Origin: Tieghemiomyces parasiticus
Lineage: Eukaryota; Kickxellomycota; Dimargaritomycetes; Dimargaritales; Dimargaritaceae
Assembly: GCA_027575765.1 (NCBI GenBank)
Contig: JANBPT010000027.1
Location: forward strand, 1-64,000
DNA: 64,000 nt
Direction of reading: 5' to 3'
Part shown: positions 47,040 through 58,500 of the stretch, in pieces
Numbering within the stretch: position 1 is the first letter of the stretch
Layout: each line of letters begins with the position of its first letter
Notes under the pieces: generated by a model
Told to the model about the DNA's origin: nothing
The model's input: the letters and a program-made list of their open reading frames with translations, nothing else
The model's database searches: none
Program-made: the position numbers and the translations under genes

Positions 47040-50000
47040 GGCGGAAATGGGGGGAGCGACCCGAGCAGCGAACTGCGGACGCGGTGGTAGCCAGGCCAAG
47101 TCGGTCTGGGCAAAACGAGATGTGCAAGGGCCGGGCCGTGCAGACGAAATGCGGCAGGTGGGAGATTCTACAGCAGCAGCAGCCGGCAGAACGGCCTACA
47201 CAAAAAAGGGTGGGTAAGCGAACAAGTGGCAGGCTAGGGCGGGTGGTGTCGGAGAAGGTCGGGTTTGGGCTGTAGCGGCGTCCGTCTGTGGCGTTGACTA
47301 AGGCTAAGAGGTGGCGAACGAGGACAGTGTCGAGTACAGGGCGCAGAATATCAAATGATAGAGACAGCACTAGGAGGCTAAGGCGGACAGGTGGAACAAT
47401 ATGAGGGATAGAGGGAGCAGCGATACGGCCTAGTCAGGGTTTTTAAATGAAGGGGTGATACGCAGGCGAAGGGAGGGGCGGAGAGATCCCGAGCCGACCT
47501 CCTCCCTTACGCTTGGTGACACATATACACTGCTGGTCTACAGCGAGCGGAGTCCCTCTTCCCAGAAGGGGCGGAGGGGGGGCGCAGCCCTCGTGAGTCT
47601 CGCCCAGTAACGAAGCAGCCAGGTGACCGCCCCCTACATCCACAGTCTGCGGGAGGGGATAATGGCAGGAGCGGCCCGGCCGAGGGGTCTTATGACTTCT
47701 AGCCTCCGTGAGCCATCATAGCCACCTTAGAGCGCAGCGAGCGAGAACAGCACGCCACCCGGTTTGCCGTTGTAACCTAAAACCGACCCAATCGGCCCGA
47801 CGGTGGCCGGGGGCAAATCATGTCAGTAGTGCATGCACGTTTGCTCGCGCCCGCGCACATATCGGTCAAGGTTGTACAGTAAGGGTCGTCTCAATCGTAT
47901 TCACCGGGCTCTGAAAGGCCACTTTGGCCTCGGCGAGCCGGCCGTCAACGCAGGGTGGCTGGGAACATGGCCCTACAGCCTGTGTCCTATGGGGAGTCCC
48001 TTAAAGTGGCGTCTTCGGTGTATTAAATTCTTAAGGAATACAAACGGGCATTGTGTGTCTGTGAAGTCGGATAGGCGGTATGGCAAGAATGTGGGGAGGG
48101 TGGTGGTTGGTGGTACGCAGTAATGTGGGCAGGGAAAGGCCCATGCGGGTTTAGCTGGTGATGGGATAACCTATTTTCAGGGCGTGCCGGCTTGCAGCCT
48201 TGCGGGTGGATGAGGATCAGCACAAGGGATGGCCGTGTCACCTGCCCACTATCGATTAACGTCCAACTTACCAGTCGTGGTGGTCCAGTCCGGGTGCCAC
48301 TCAGCTTCCATCTACTGTATTTTTCAGAGGTGTTCGGATAGCAGCAGATTTATTTTGGCGCCTGCTGAAATGGGAATTTTGGGCTTCCCACTCACCAATT
48401 GTGCGTCTTGGGTGACGCGTTGTTTGCAGGGGCTGTGGCCAGCCACTATGCGTCGTTGCATTTTGTGCCAGAACTGGTGGATCCGGCGTTGTGCCTGTTG
48501 CTGTTGATGCCGCTGACACTAAGTCTTCGAGCTACACCGACAGTGCTGGGTAGACGCTACTTGCCATACCAGCCGAGGTCAATGCCATTGGTGGCTGGAC
48601 TAATAACTGACAGGGGATACTATTCACCACCATTGATGATTATTGTGGTCGGAATAATCGCCAACTTATGATCGCAGCCTTAACAGCGACCTCTTACCTG
48701 GATTCGGAACGATCACGATAAGCCGAGTCCATCGAAATCGCCTGCACCGTTTGATGAATTTTCCTACGATTAGTCGTTCTTGGGATAGCATGCTTCAGTG
48801 TCCTCTCGTCTCCTCCATGCTGTGTTTTCCCTGCCACTGCGCATCAACTGTTGGAAGTCAAGGCCGGAACGGATATATAGTATCTGTCCATTAGCCGCCT
48901 TCATAAACGACAGACTGCCCTAGAACCCTCTACTTTTATATCTTATTCTCAACCTCCGTGTATTTACTACTCCCCCATCCTCTTGAGCCTCCGGGCCAAC
49001 GGTGAGATTCCGGGGTAGTTCTAGTGTATAAAGTCCCAGGATGATGGTGGTGGTCTGGTGCCTGCCAAGGCTGCAAAGTACAAGGCCACTACTACTGCTG
49101 ACCAGAAGCCATGGGTGAAGTGCCAGCACAAAGGCCGTTCCCCACCAGGTCCATGAAGAACCTCCCGGCCCTGTTATCGCAGGGCTAAGCTATGACAAAA
49201 GCAAACTACTCGGGCCACTCTCCATGCGATGTTACGGTGGGGAGGCACTCTAAAGGTGAGTCGGCTGGGAAGAGAAGCCTCATCTAAGAAATGGATGAAA
49301 TAACTGCCGTCTGCTGCTAGACCACATACTAATAAGCTCAACCTTTTGCCGTTCTGCTAATATTTCTCACTTTGCTGTATGTTGACTGACAAAAACGCAC
49401 ACGCAAACGGCTTTGCTCGTAAATCCTAAATTTGCCTCTATTGAAACGCAAATACAGGGGACATACGCTGCAAATACTACATACTGGTGGTGCGATATCC
49501 ATCATTGCATGGTGCAAACTCGTTTTCAAATAATAGTAAAGAAATAATACCACCTGTCCCCTGAATTGATATGTGCTGGTGAAACTGTAACCGGGGGGAA
49601 GGTCTTGGATAGCTTGGCACCGGTGGAAAATACTTCACCATTTCCAACCGATGACGGAAGGGCTGACCGCGCACACCCATCCTCTGATGCCCCCAGCAGA
49701 ACCTTCCCCCCAGGTTGGGGACCAACATCATGCTATTGTGTTAAGTCTATATTTAAGTATTAAGTGGTGGGCTTCCTCTGCGGCTCATTGTCTTCACAAC
49801 TAATAAAAGTGCTTTTCTCTGCTATGCCTAAACTTTGTCTCTGCTTTGAACCTTTGGCCCACTTGCCACCTATGATCACAAAACCTCACCCATACAGCTA
49901 GAATGAACAGGTACCATTGGGCATTGCTGGTCAGCACTCGGATGGGCCAAATGCCGTTTTCAAGATAGTAACCAGCACTGTCACCAATTCCTTCACCCAC

Positions 50001-53000
50001 TCCCCTTCCCTGCCCAACCCCTGGCTCTACACCTTCTTTGTATACTGGTGACGTGTTACATGATAGTTGAGCGACTTCACTTTCGATTAGAAAGGAGTTC
50101 AGCTGCCACTTGGCGCGGGTGTAAGGTCTATTGGCCGTGTTCTCGTGACGGTAGTCTTCCATTTCAACTACAAAAAAATGTGAGCCAGGCTAGTATGTGC
50201 CTGCTATTTCTCAAGTATGTCCTCTGAGAGATATTACATCTCTCCAAGTTATATGCATTGCTCTTGGTTACATATTATCTACCACGGGTATTGGTCCATG
50301 TGGTTTGGAATAATTGAACAATTCTCATACTTTTATGAGATATATTTAACCATTAATGAAAGCATAAAGTTGTAAACAAAGCTTAAAAGCAGTATTGTAG
50401 CGTGAGTGCGGAGGGTCCCAGCGCTTCTGACCCCCTTGCGCCTTCCAAGCTGAGGAAGACCACCGACGGAGAGGGGAACACACCTCCTCATACACGGATA
50501 TAGTGGGGACACTTACCCTTGACCAACCCTTACCCCACTCTTCCTTTTATATTAGTCGTATTTCCCGTTACTCCGTTTTAGGTTGAGACTTACCAGATCC
50601 TAATCTTCATATTTACATTTCCTTTTCCGACTCCCCTATCATTCCGTGTTTATTCTTTTATTAAACCATTTTCCGACCTATTCAAGACAGTATTTTGTGC
50701 GAAGCAGTTGCAATAACCAGAGTAAGTAAGGCTGCATGGGGAGAGGTTACATGCAAAACTACATAGCTGTTTACAGCAATAATTATATCTTTTTAGGTCC
50801 TTGGAGCCCAAAAAGCCGAGGGGGGCCATGCACCATTTAGAAAGGAGTCGCGCAACCTTACAGAGTGGGAGTATATCTGCTCAACAGTGAATCACAGGCT
50901 GACCGTCCTCATCCTTATGTTGAACCGCACTATCCATGGTAAATGGTGATCGGTTGACAGATTGAACATAGCATAGCATTTGGTGCAGATCAGGCCTTTT
51001 GGTAAATAGGCCGCTCTTGTGGGCTGCAGTGGATGCGGTCAGTTGGGCCAGGAAAGAGAACGAGATCTGGGGTCGGATGTTGAACTTCTCACGTAGGACT
51101 GGGTCCTGGAAACCATGAATGGATTTTACCAGTGCGAGTTGAGGGCTGTAGTGCTCACAACTACTGATCCGATCAGTAGCCACACTAACCACTCATTTCC
51201 TCATTACCTAAGCTTATCTTCCTGCTCGAGCCTTCGTTATTCCTTTATTCCCTTAGTCCTTTATTTCGTCATTCCTTTGTAGCGACGCCAACCTTTCCAA
51301 TCCGCTGGGCGTCACCACCTTCCTTGACCGGCTCCTCCGCCTCTATCCGCCTAGGGCCTTCCTTGCCTCAATACTCTTCGTATTGACCTAGCAGCCGCGC
51401 AACTGCTTTCCCTATCCGCCTGGGCGCCAGCCCCGCTTCGCACTATCACCCTGGGGTGCACTCTGAACCCAAACTGTAGCATCTGTGAAGGATGCAAAAC
51501 ATCGTTCCATAGGAAAGACCCTCCGAGTCATTACTCAATAAACGATAGCTTATCATCCACACACAACCGTTTTCATCATTCTGAAATCCGTCCGTAAGTC
51601 TTTTTCGTTTATTAGTATTTAGTTTCTCGGCTATTTAGCCTCTAGTTTCCTCTAGGGAGTTTCCCCTACGACAACTCGCTAGTGGAATGGGCTATGTCAT
51701 TTGACTCGTTAGATTTAAACCTCCAAGGTTCAGTACACCGAACTAGAATATGTGATATTCAGCCTCGGTTGCATTATAAGTTGCAGGCCAATAAAAACGC
51801 TCCTAATCTAAGCAACGACGGGTAGTACCTGTAGTTTCTTCCAGTAATTTTACGTAAGGCCGCTAATCCGTTCATCATTTTTATAGCTGTAGCCACCAAT
51901 GATAGCTGCGGAAATGATTCATCTGGCATTTTATACCAAGTCGGCTAGCACATATCGAATGGATTCATCCGGAAGCTCTGTGTAGCTTTTGACAGGAATT
52001 GTCGCTATAAGGAGGGATTGCCCCCATGTGCTGTAGTAAAAGGTCTAGGGTGATAATACGATTTAAAGGTGAGTAGGTTATTTGGCAATCTGGCGTTTAT
52101 TGAGGCGCCCAGCGGACAGTCATTATGCACATCTTCCGACATTGGCTATAACAGGTGATGTTAGCATGACAGCAACGATGAAATATATCATTAGAAAGCA
52201 TTAGCAAAAACACAACATTAAAAAACTCGAAGGGATAACAAAAGCGTGATAATTTGAAAAGACTAATCGTAGGGCCATTAGGGAAACATACAATTCCGAT
52301 TAACTTGTCTTACGGTTGCCATATAGATAATCCGGGTGAGGCTACGCTATTCCCGATGCTATCATGAAGCAGCGATCATTCCGACCACACCCAACCTCCC
52401 AAGGTCAATTGCTTCCAACCCAGACGACGCAGCCAGACCTGCCTCCGCCGGCCTCAGTGGCAGAGCATTGGGCATAGTGTCTTAGCTCTATTAAACCCAG
52501 TTATTAAACCGACGGCGGCGTGCCACTTGACTAAGGAACACAACCCATGACATTCATTGTGCTTATATAGAAAGGTGAACAATTAAGAAGAGCAGTAATG
52601 CCAACTATGACACTGACAAATGGGAATAGTGATTTAGTTACGGATTTTAAGAGTCTCAACACGAGGCACTGGGGAGAGCGAAGGCCAATGTCATAGCCCC
52701 GCACACAAGAGATCATGGTAAGCGGGACAGTGGATTGAAGCACAGGATGACCAAAGAGAGGTACGAAAGAGGCAAACAAGTAGAAGGACATCAAAAAAAC
52801 GAACAACCAAATGAAAGTAGGGCGGTTTAGAAGAAAATGAGGGGGGGGAAGGAGAGTAAGAATAAGAGGGGTGCCGCAGGCAGAAATGGGGTATACATAT
52901 ATAAACGCGGAGAGGGAGGGTTAAGGGGCCAAAATAATTGGCTAAAGGGATATGGTTAACGAGGCGAGATGGAGAGAGGGGGTGGTGGCTTCTAATAAGA

Positions 53001-53114
53001 AAGAGGAGAGGTACAAGTGTGTGGGGGATCCAGGATAAGGAGCCCATGACGGTCCCAAAGAGGAGCAAAGCAGGGCGGGGGGGGACATAGGATATGTAAG
53101 CCCCGTGACACCAC
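47040..53114. other. gene-poor stretch with one repeat copy
   Basis: About 6 kb, AT-richer from about 48 kb on. No recognised gene. Minus-strand frames at 49800-50162 (120 codons, starts with ATG) and 50881-51192, and a plus-strand frame at 48399-48671, have no family motifs I know. The second one overlaps the start of repeat copy B. They may be decayed mobile-element or gene remains. Confidence 0.45.
51156..51570 (+). repeat. dispersed repeat, copy B
   Basis: The clearest copy, on the plus strand. It opens with a perfect palindrome, CTACTGATC-C-GATCAGTAG (51161-51179). It continues with ATTCCTTTGTAGCGACGCCA (from 51271), which differs from copy C by one inserted base over about 28 bases. 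It ends near 51560 with CTCAATAAACGATAGCTTAT. Between them the order of blocks matches copies A and C. Translated loosely, B and C share a TQTVASVKDA/TQTVAAVKDA stretch, but stops interrupt it. Confidence 0.75.
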
Positions 53115-55541
53115 TTAAAAGATTCTGCAACCTGAATTGTCTTTCTTGGCGCGCTTTTTGGTGACCTTGCGCTTAAGGTCACGGCTGCTCTCACGGCTGT
53201 TACCCAGTAACTTGTCCATGCGTTGCTGGGCCTCTTGATTACCATGGGACACGGCCAGGCGGTACCACTCCATAGCGCGGCCCGTGTCAACCGGGGTTCC
53301 GATGCCGACCTCATAATAGTACCCCATCGCGAACTCGGCCTTAACCAGTCCCTGTTCGGCGGATTTGGCACACCACTTGAAAGCCAGGCTATCATTTTGC
53401 TCGACCGTGCCAGGCGATCCGCTAAGGTACCATGCGCTCAGCGCCATCTGGGCCTCTTTGTGTCCTTGTTCGGCGGCCATGCGGTAGTAGGACACCGAAA
53501 AGACAGGGTCGGCCTCATAACCGGCCTCGCCAAACTCGAAAGCCTGGCCCAGCCGGTACTGTGCGTCGTTGTTGCCGAATTGCGCGGCCCGCTCCAGTAA
53601 CTTCTGGGCCTCCTCGTTGTCCTTGAAGATCTGGTCCTGTACGTTGCACTCGTAGAATTCGCCGAGGTACATGAGTGCCAGGAGGTAGGCGCCCTCCGAA
53701 CACCGCTCGTCGGGTACGGCCGAGCGCCGCAGGTAGATGAGCGCCTGGCGCACGCTCTTGGCCTGGTGCAATTCGCCGCGCAAGTGGGCCTGGGCCAGAC
53801 GGAAGTTGCACGACACGTCACCCTGGGCGGCGCCCTTCTGGAAGAATGACAGGGACTTGGACGCCTGCTTGCGGCCCTCGTAGTATTTGCCCATCTTAAA
53901 CGATGCATAGGCGACGTTGTGCTTGGATGCGATCAGGTAGTTCGACACGGCCTTGTCAGCGTCTTTGGGCAGACCGTGCCGGCCCTCCTCGTACCACTCG
54001 GCGGCGATGAAGCAGGCCTCTGGGTGTGCCTGTTTTTCGAGCTGGCGGATCCAGTAGACGGCTTCTTCCATCAACTTCTGCTTGCTCTCCTGAGTGGTGG
54101 CAGCCACCTCGCCGGGGGTGAGCTGGGGGCCGAGGCGCGGGGATCCGTGCGGGGTGCCCGAAGCCGATGTGGTCGGCGACAGCGGGGCCCCACCCTCCTC
54201 GTTGGCACATTCGATGAGGTACTTGGCAAATTCCAGCTGAATATGCGGATCGTTCGTTTTCTTGGCAGCTTCCCGATACATGCCCAGGGCCGACTTCTCG
54301 TTGAGCAGGGTCACCGACAGGCGGGACCCGCGCTGCGAACCAAAGAACATGCTGTTGCGCGTGCCGTTCTGTTGGAATGAGGTGACGGAGGCCGAGTGGC
54401 GGCCGTACGGCATGGTACCGCCCTCGGCCATGGAGTGCGGGCGCAGTTCGCCCGACGAATTGGAGTGCATCTGGTAGTATGAGGAAGTGGGCCGGCCGGG
54501 CGGGCCGCGCGTTGTGGCGTAGTGTGAAGTTGTATTGCGCGGGATGGGGCCGTCGAACCCGTGCTGCGGGTGGGACAACCGCTGGGCGGCGGCAGAGGCC
54601 AGGTCCGGTGTGGAGCTGTTGTGCGACTTCAGACGCATTGCGTTAGGCGGTCGGGGAAGTCCGCCGCTTCCTGCGGGGGCAACCGGGGGCGCCCCAGCTG
54701 GGGGCTGCGGAAGCTGCCGCGGGGCTGGGGAATGCGACTGGCTCTTTTGGATGGCCGGCGGAGCTAGCGACGGTGGAGGCATGTGGAGGGCGGGTGGGGT
54801 GGCGGTGGGGGGGCCGACCTGAGAATAGCGGTTGTACGTGCCGGCCGGATAGCCCGAATCGAAACCTTGGTTGTCGAAGCCGCTGTCCACGGCGCCTCGG
54901 GTGGACAGGGCCGGGTCGTCACCGCTGTCACTTGAGTCGGCCAGACTACGGCCACTGGCCACGCGCGGGAAACGAGCGTCGTAAAGGTCCTGGCTGGTGG
55001 GACGGAGGTAGGCGTGCGGGTCGTTAAGGGTCTCGGCAGGGCGTTCCGGCACAACGGGAGCACGTAGGTTTGAGTAGCTGCTGCGGCCGCTGGCCGGCTG
55101 GTGCTGATCTGGCGACGTGGTCGAACTCGAGATGGAGTTGCAGTCGGCGCCATCACTCGGCTGCTGTGGGATGAGCAGGGTCTGACCCGGAGCTTGCACG
55201 ACGGAGGCTGGTGGCGACAAGGCCAGGGTTTGGAAGGTATGGTCGAGGGGGAAATTCGAGGGCTTGGTCGGGAGGGGCTTGCTGGGTCGTCGGGCGACCG
55301 TGACGTGGCCTACACCAGGCGGACTGATCGGCGGAGTGTTGAAGGCAGGGTGGGGCGCCTGCGGGCCGTCAGAGGCGCCGGACGATGCAGTCTCGTAGCC
55401 GGGCTGGCCCTCGGCTTTCCAGGATGAGCGTGGCGACGAAGCAGCGGTGTCCACGAATTGGGCAGCCGAATCGGGGCGCTGCTGGTCGAAGCTTGGGTAG
55501 GACCCAGAGCCAGAGGTTGGGGGCCGGGCTCCGGATGACAT
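53115..55541 (-). CDS. Sel1-repeat protein of the Skt5/Chs4 type with CaaX end
   Basis: Likely activator of chitin synthase (Skt5/Chs4 family), which targets and activates a class IV chitin synthase at the membrane. Single exon, 808 residues. The first 380 residues are Ser/Pro/Gln-rich and disordered. From about 410 to 780 there are Sel1-like repeats, e.g. AVYWIRQLEKQAHPEACFIA, YEEGRHGLPKDADKAVSNYL, KGAAQGDVSCNFRLAQAHLR, AAQFGNNDAQYRLGQAFEFG, SAEQGLVKAEFAMGYYYEVG. The protein ends in a basic stretch and CRIF, a CaaX box for prenylation; Skt5 of yeast ends in CVIM. A final Phe is often read by geranylgeranyl- rather than farnesyltransferase. The layout (disordered head, Sel1 array, basic region, CaaX) is that of Skt5. 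Other Sel1 proteins cannot be wholly excluded. Confidence 0.88.
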   Translation of the reverse strand: MSSGARPPTSGSGSYPSFDQQRPDSAAQFVDTAASSPRSSWKAEGQPGYETASSGASDGPQAPHPAFNTPPISPPGVGHVTVARRPSKPLPTKPSNFPLDHTFQTLALSPPASVVQAPGQTLLIPQQPSDGADCNSISSSTTSPDQHQPASGRSSYSNLRAPVVPERPAETLNDPHAYLRPTSQDLYDARFPRVASGRSLADSSDSGDDPALSTRGAVDSGFDNQGFDSGYPAGTYNRYSQVGPPTATPPALHMPPPSLAPPAIQKSQSHSPAPRQLPQPPAGAPPVAPAGSGGLPRPPNAMRLKSHNSSTPDLASAAAQRLSHPQHGFDGPIPRNTTSHYATTRGPPGRPTSSYYQMHSNSSGELRPHSMAEGGTMPYGRHSASVTSFQQNGTRNSMFFGSQRGSRLSVTLLNEKSALGMYREAAKKTNDPHIQLEFAKYLIECANEEGGAPLSPTTSASGTPHGSPRLGPQLTPGEVAATTQESKQKLMEEAVYWIRQLEKQAHPEACFIAAEWYEEGRHGLPKDADKAVSNYLIASKHNVAYASFKMGKYYEGRKQASKSLSFFQKGAAQGDVSCNFRLAQAHLRGELHQAKSVRQALIYLRRSAVPDERCSEGAYLLALMYLGEFYECNVQDQIFKDNEEAQKLLERAAQFGNNDAQYRLGQAFEFGEAGYEADPVFSVSYYRMAAEQGHKEAQMALSAWYLSGSPGTVEQNDSLAFKWCAKSAEQGLVKAEFAMGYYYEVGIGTPVDTGRAMEWYRLAVSHGNQEAQQRMDKLLGNSRESSRDLKRKVTKKRAKKDNSGCRIF

Positions 55542-58500
55542 GGTATAAAAATATGAAAGGTTGCAAAGCGATGGGGAAAAGGGGTAGCTGAGGATAGTCT
55601 GGTCAAAACGACAGAGGTGTATGGAACGTGGTTACCAGATGCGCTGCTGGAGATGAGGGAGGGAGGACCAGCGGGCCAACCAAGGAGGCAGTAGCAGATG
55701 TGGGAGGGGTGCGTTGGAGAGGGATGGGCCGTGCGTGAAGTATCGGCGGGGTGAGGGGCGGAGTCTAGTTGTGCGTTTCAAGAACACGGAGACTCGTTGG
55801 ACATGGGCCGGCTTGGGAGTAATGCTTCCAATGGGTTGGGTTGCGCGGATAATAGGAAGGGCCGACAGAGTGTAGGAGGCGCTGCTGAATGCGTAGTATA
55901 AAAAAAAGGAGGACGCTCGGGAAAGCGGCGACGAAGAAGGCAACAAGGTAAATAGGAGTCGTAGGGCCAGTATGATCGCTTTGGACGCATACAGTCCGTT
56001 TGGTCAGTCGAGTGCGGGTGAGATGTTTTACGGTACTCGTACGAGAGGGCGGTTGGCAAGGAGGGCGATGGAAGACAAGGAAGGGGAAATTCCTGGCGGT
56101 GGCTGGCAGTTTATCGCCTTATCGAGTGGCTGTGGACTGGATTTCAAGGCCCGCCGTAGGACAAACGGGGTGGGCGCGGCAAGGGATACAATTGGTCCCG
56201 CGCTTGGCTGGATGCACAATGGCGCCCCTATCGCTATCGTTAGGGCGCGGCGTCGGCTTGGCACGCCGGTATGCTGCTCTGGCCTATCCTTTTGGGGAGA
56301 GCGGGCTACTTGGCGAGCTGGAATACAACAATGGCAGGCAGGTGCTGGCGTTTTCGGCTGCTGTGGGTAGCTAGGTCAAGTGGGGCGCCAAGTGGCTGGT
56401 ACACGTGGTGAAACGGGGGAGGCGTACCCTGTCCCAACGGCTGGAAGCTCGTGTCTGGCACTGCTGGTGGAGAAATCTCCTGAGGAATGCGCAGGGTCGG
56501 TGGGTCTTCGGTAGCAGACGGGCGGACTTTGTGCGGAGGCCCAAGCGATCTGACGAGAAAAGTCTGGGAGCAGCGCAGAGTAACGGCGCCCGTTGCTGGT
56601 CGGGGCGGTGAAGTAGATAAGCAGAGCGCAGGGCTAACGAACCCCGGCTGGAGTTTGGCTGGTACGGGACACAGGTGGAGTGTGGCGGACGGTAGGGAAA
56701 CGAAAGAGTGTGTGGTTGGCTTTAGGGAGTGGGCAGGGTAAGCCCCTTGGTGGGAGATGTTTATTAGCGGTGGGGATGGTGGTACTGAATGGAGCTGTTC
56801 GGCACAGACAAGGGTGACGGACGAGCCAAGGTAACGAAAGGTTTCCCTAAGTATGACATGTGGGGGTTGATGGTTTAAAAAGGCTTGGGGTCCACCGAGG
56901 CTTTGATTACGCGGGATGTCCAGGAATTGTTGCCGATTGAGGTCGGCATGAGAGGAGCGGCAATAGTAGAAACTATTCAGCAGCGAACAATCTGGGTTAG
57001 AGGGTCAAGCCTCACCACGAGGGTCGCCGATGGCGAAATCGCCGAGCGGACGGCAAGGATCAACACAATGGCTAAGAAGGGGCTGTTATTGATGACCAAG
57101 CGCGCCATGGGCATACTGCTGAGGTGGCACAATCAGGCCCACAGTCCAACTGTGCGCAGTAGTTTTACGTGGGGGAGGCGAGCGCCAATAAGCCGGCAGG
57201 AGGTAGTCCCCAGGAACAGTACCTCATCACCAATGACGTAGGCCACCAAACTCCACCCCTCTCCCCATGTTCCAAACTTTGAATCATCTACAGACTTAGC
57301 GACATCGTGAAGCGTTTGTGTACAGCTATCCTCGGAAGTCTTTTCTCAGTGCCATGTCCTTCTCCGGGCTGCTTCCACCCCAGGGACCTGTAGTATGCTT
57401 AGCTTGGAACCCTGCTTCGCCTCCCCTGTATGTCTACCCGACGAAAGACACAATATACTTTAACGCCCCCCCCCTCCGTCCTACCGTACTAACAGACGGT
57501 ATCACCGGCCAAACATTGAAGTAGCCTAACAATGCCTGCTCAGTGCTGCGGCAGTATACTGGGGCACCTTCCAGCAGCTGCGGGCGACCCAGCTGGAAAC
57601 GAATTCGAAAAGGTTGCCCAATCAAGGCACTACTTCACCTTAGTCGCCAACGGTTGCTGAGCCGAAGTAAGGAGTGAGTGGGAACAGGTGATTTCAAGTA
57701 TAAATTAATTACCGTTGGGGTAGACAGGTCATGGTCGATTGGGAACTTGGATAATAACTGTAGGGACGTTCAGATCGGGGTTGTCTCGCCTTATTAGCCC
57801 CTGGTGCAACCCTTCAGGGGCCTGTCTGATGCGATATAGGGGGGCTAATCTATACACCTGGGTACTTGCTCTCGGACCGTACTCGATAAACTGTCAACAT
57901 GCGAAGGTCATTTTTACTAGACAATTGCGCATAGGCCGGCTCGCCTATTCATCCGCAGGGCCATACAACTGTCAGACTTCAATAACATAACACTCAGTCC
58001 ATCTGATTGGCCCGCTCATCCGCATCGATCGTCCACGTTACCCCTTTATGGCTGCGTAATTGGCAACGGGCCACGGAACAATAGGAACGCGTGAAGGGGT
58101 ACACCCACCTGTCAGGACGAGCGAACAATAGACCACCTGCAGGGCATTGAATGAGAGGATATGTTATAGCGAGGCAGGTCGTCCTCCTTGAACCTGGATT
58201 CTTCACCATAGCCGGCCAGCAGAATATCCTGGTCTGGTACGTGACTACCGCTACCAAGAGTCAGGCTATCCATAGAATTCTGCTACTTTTATTAATGACC
58301 AACATGAGCTCTGCGACTACAGCCAGGAGATAACTCAATGGGGGGGGAGCCTTTCCCTTAAGCTTTATGTCTCTCCTAGTGGCAGTGTGGAGTCCGCTGT
58401 CGATCGGACCATGATACATAGCTGGACCGTCCGTCCATCGTAAAATGGCCAACGATTCTGGTCACTCCCTAGCGGCCATCTGTGATCGCCTCTCTTATTA

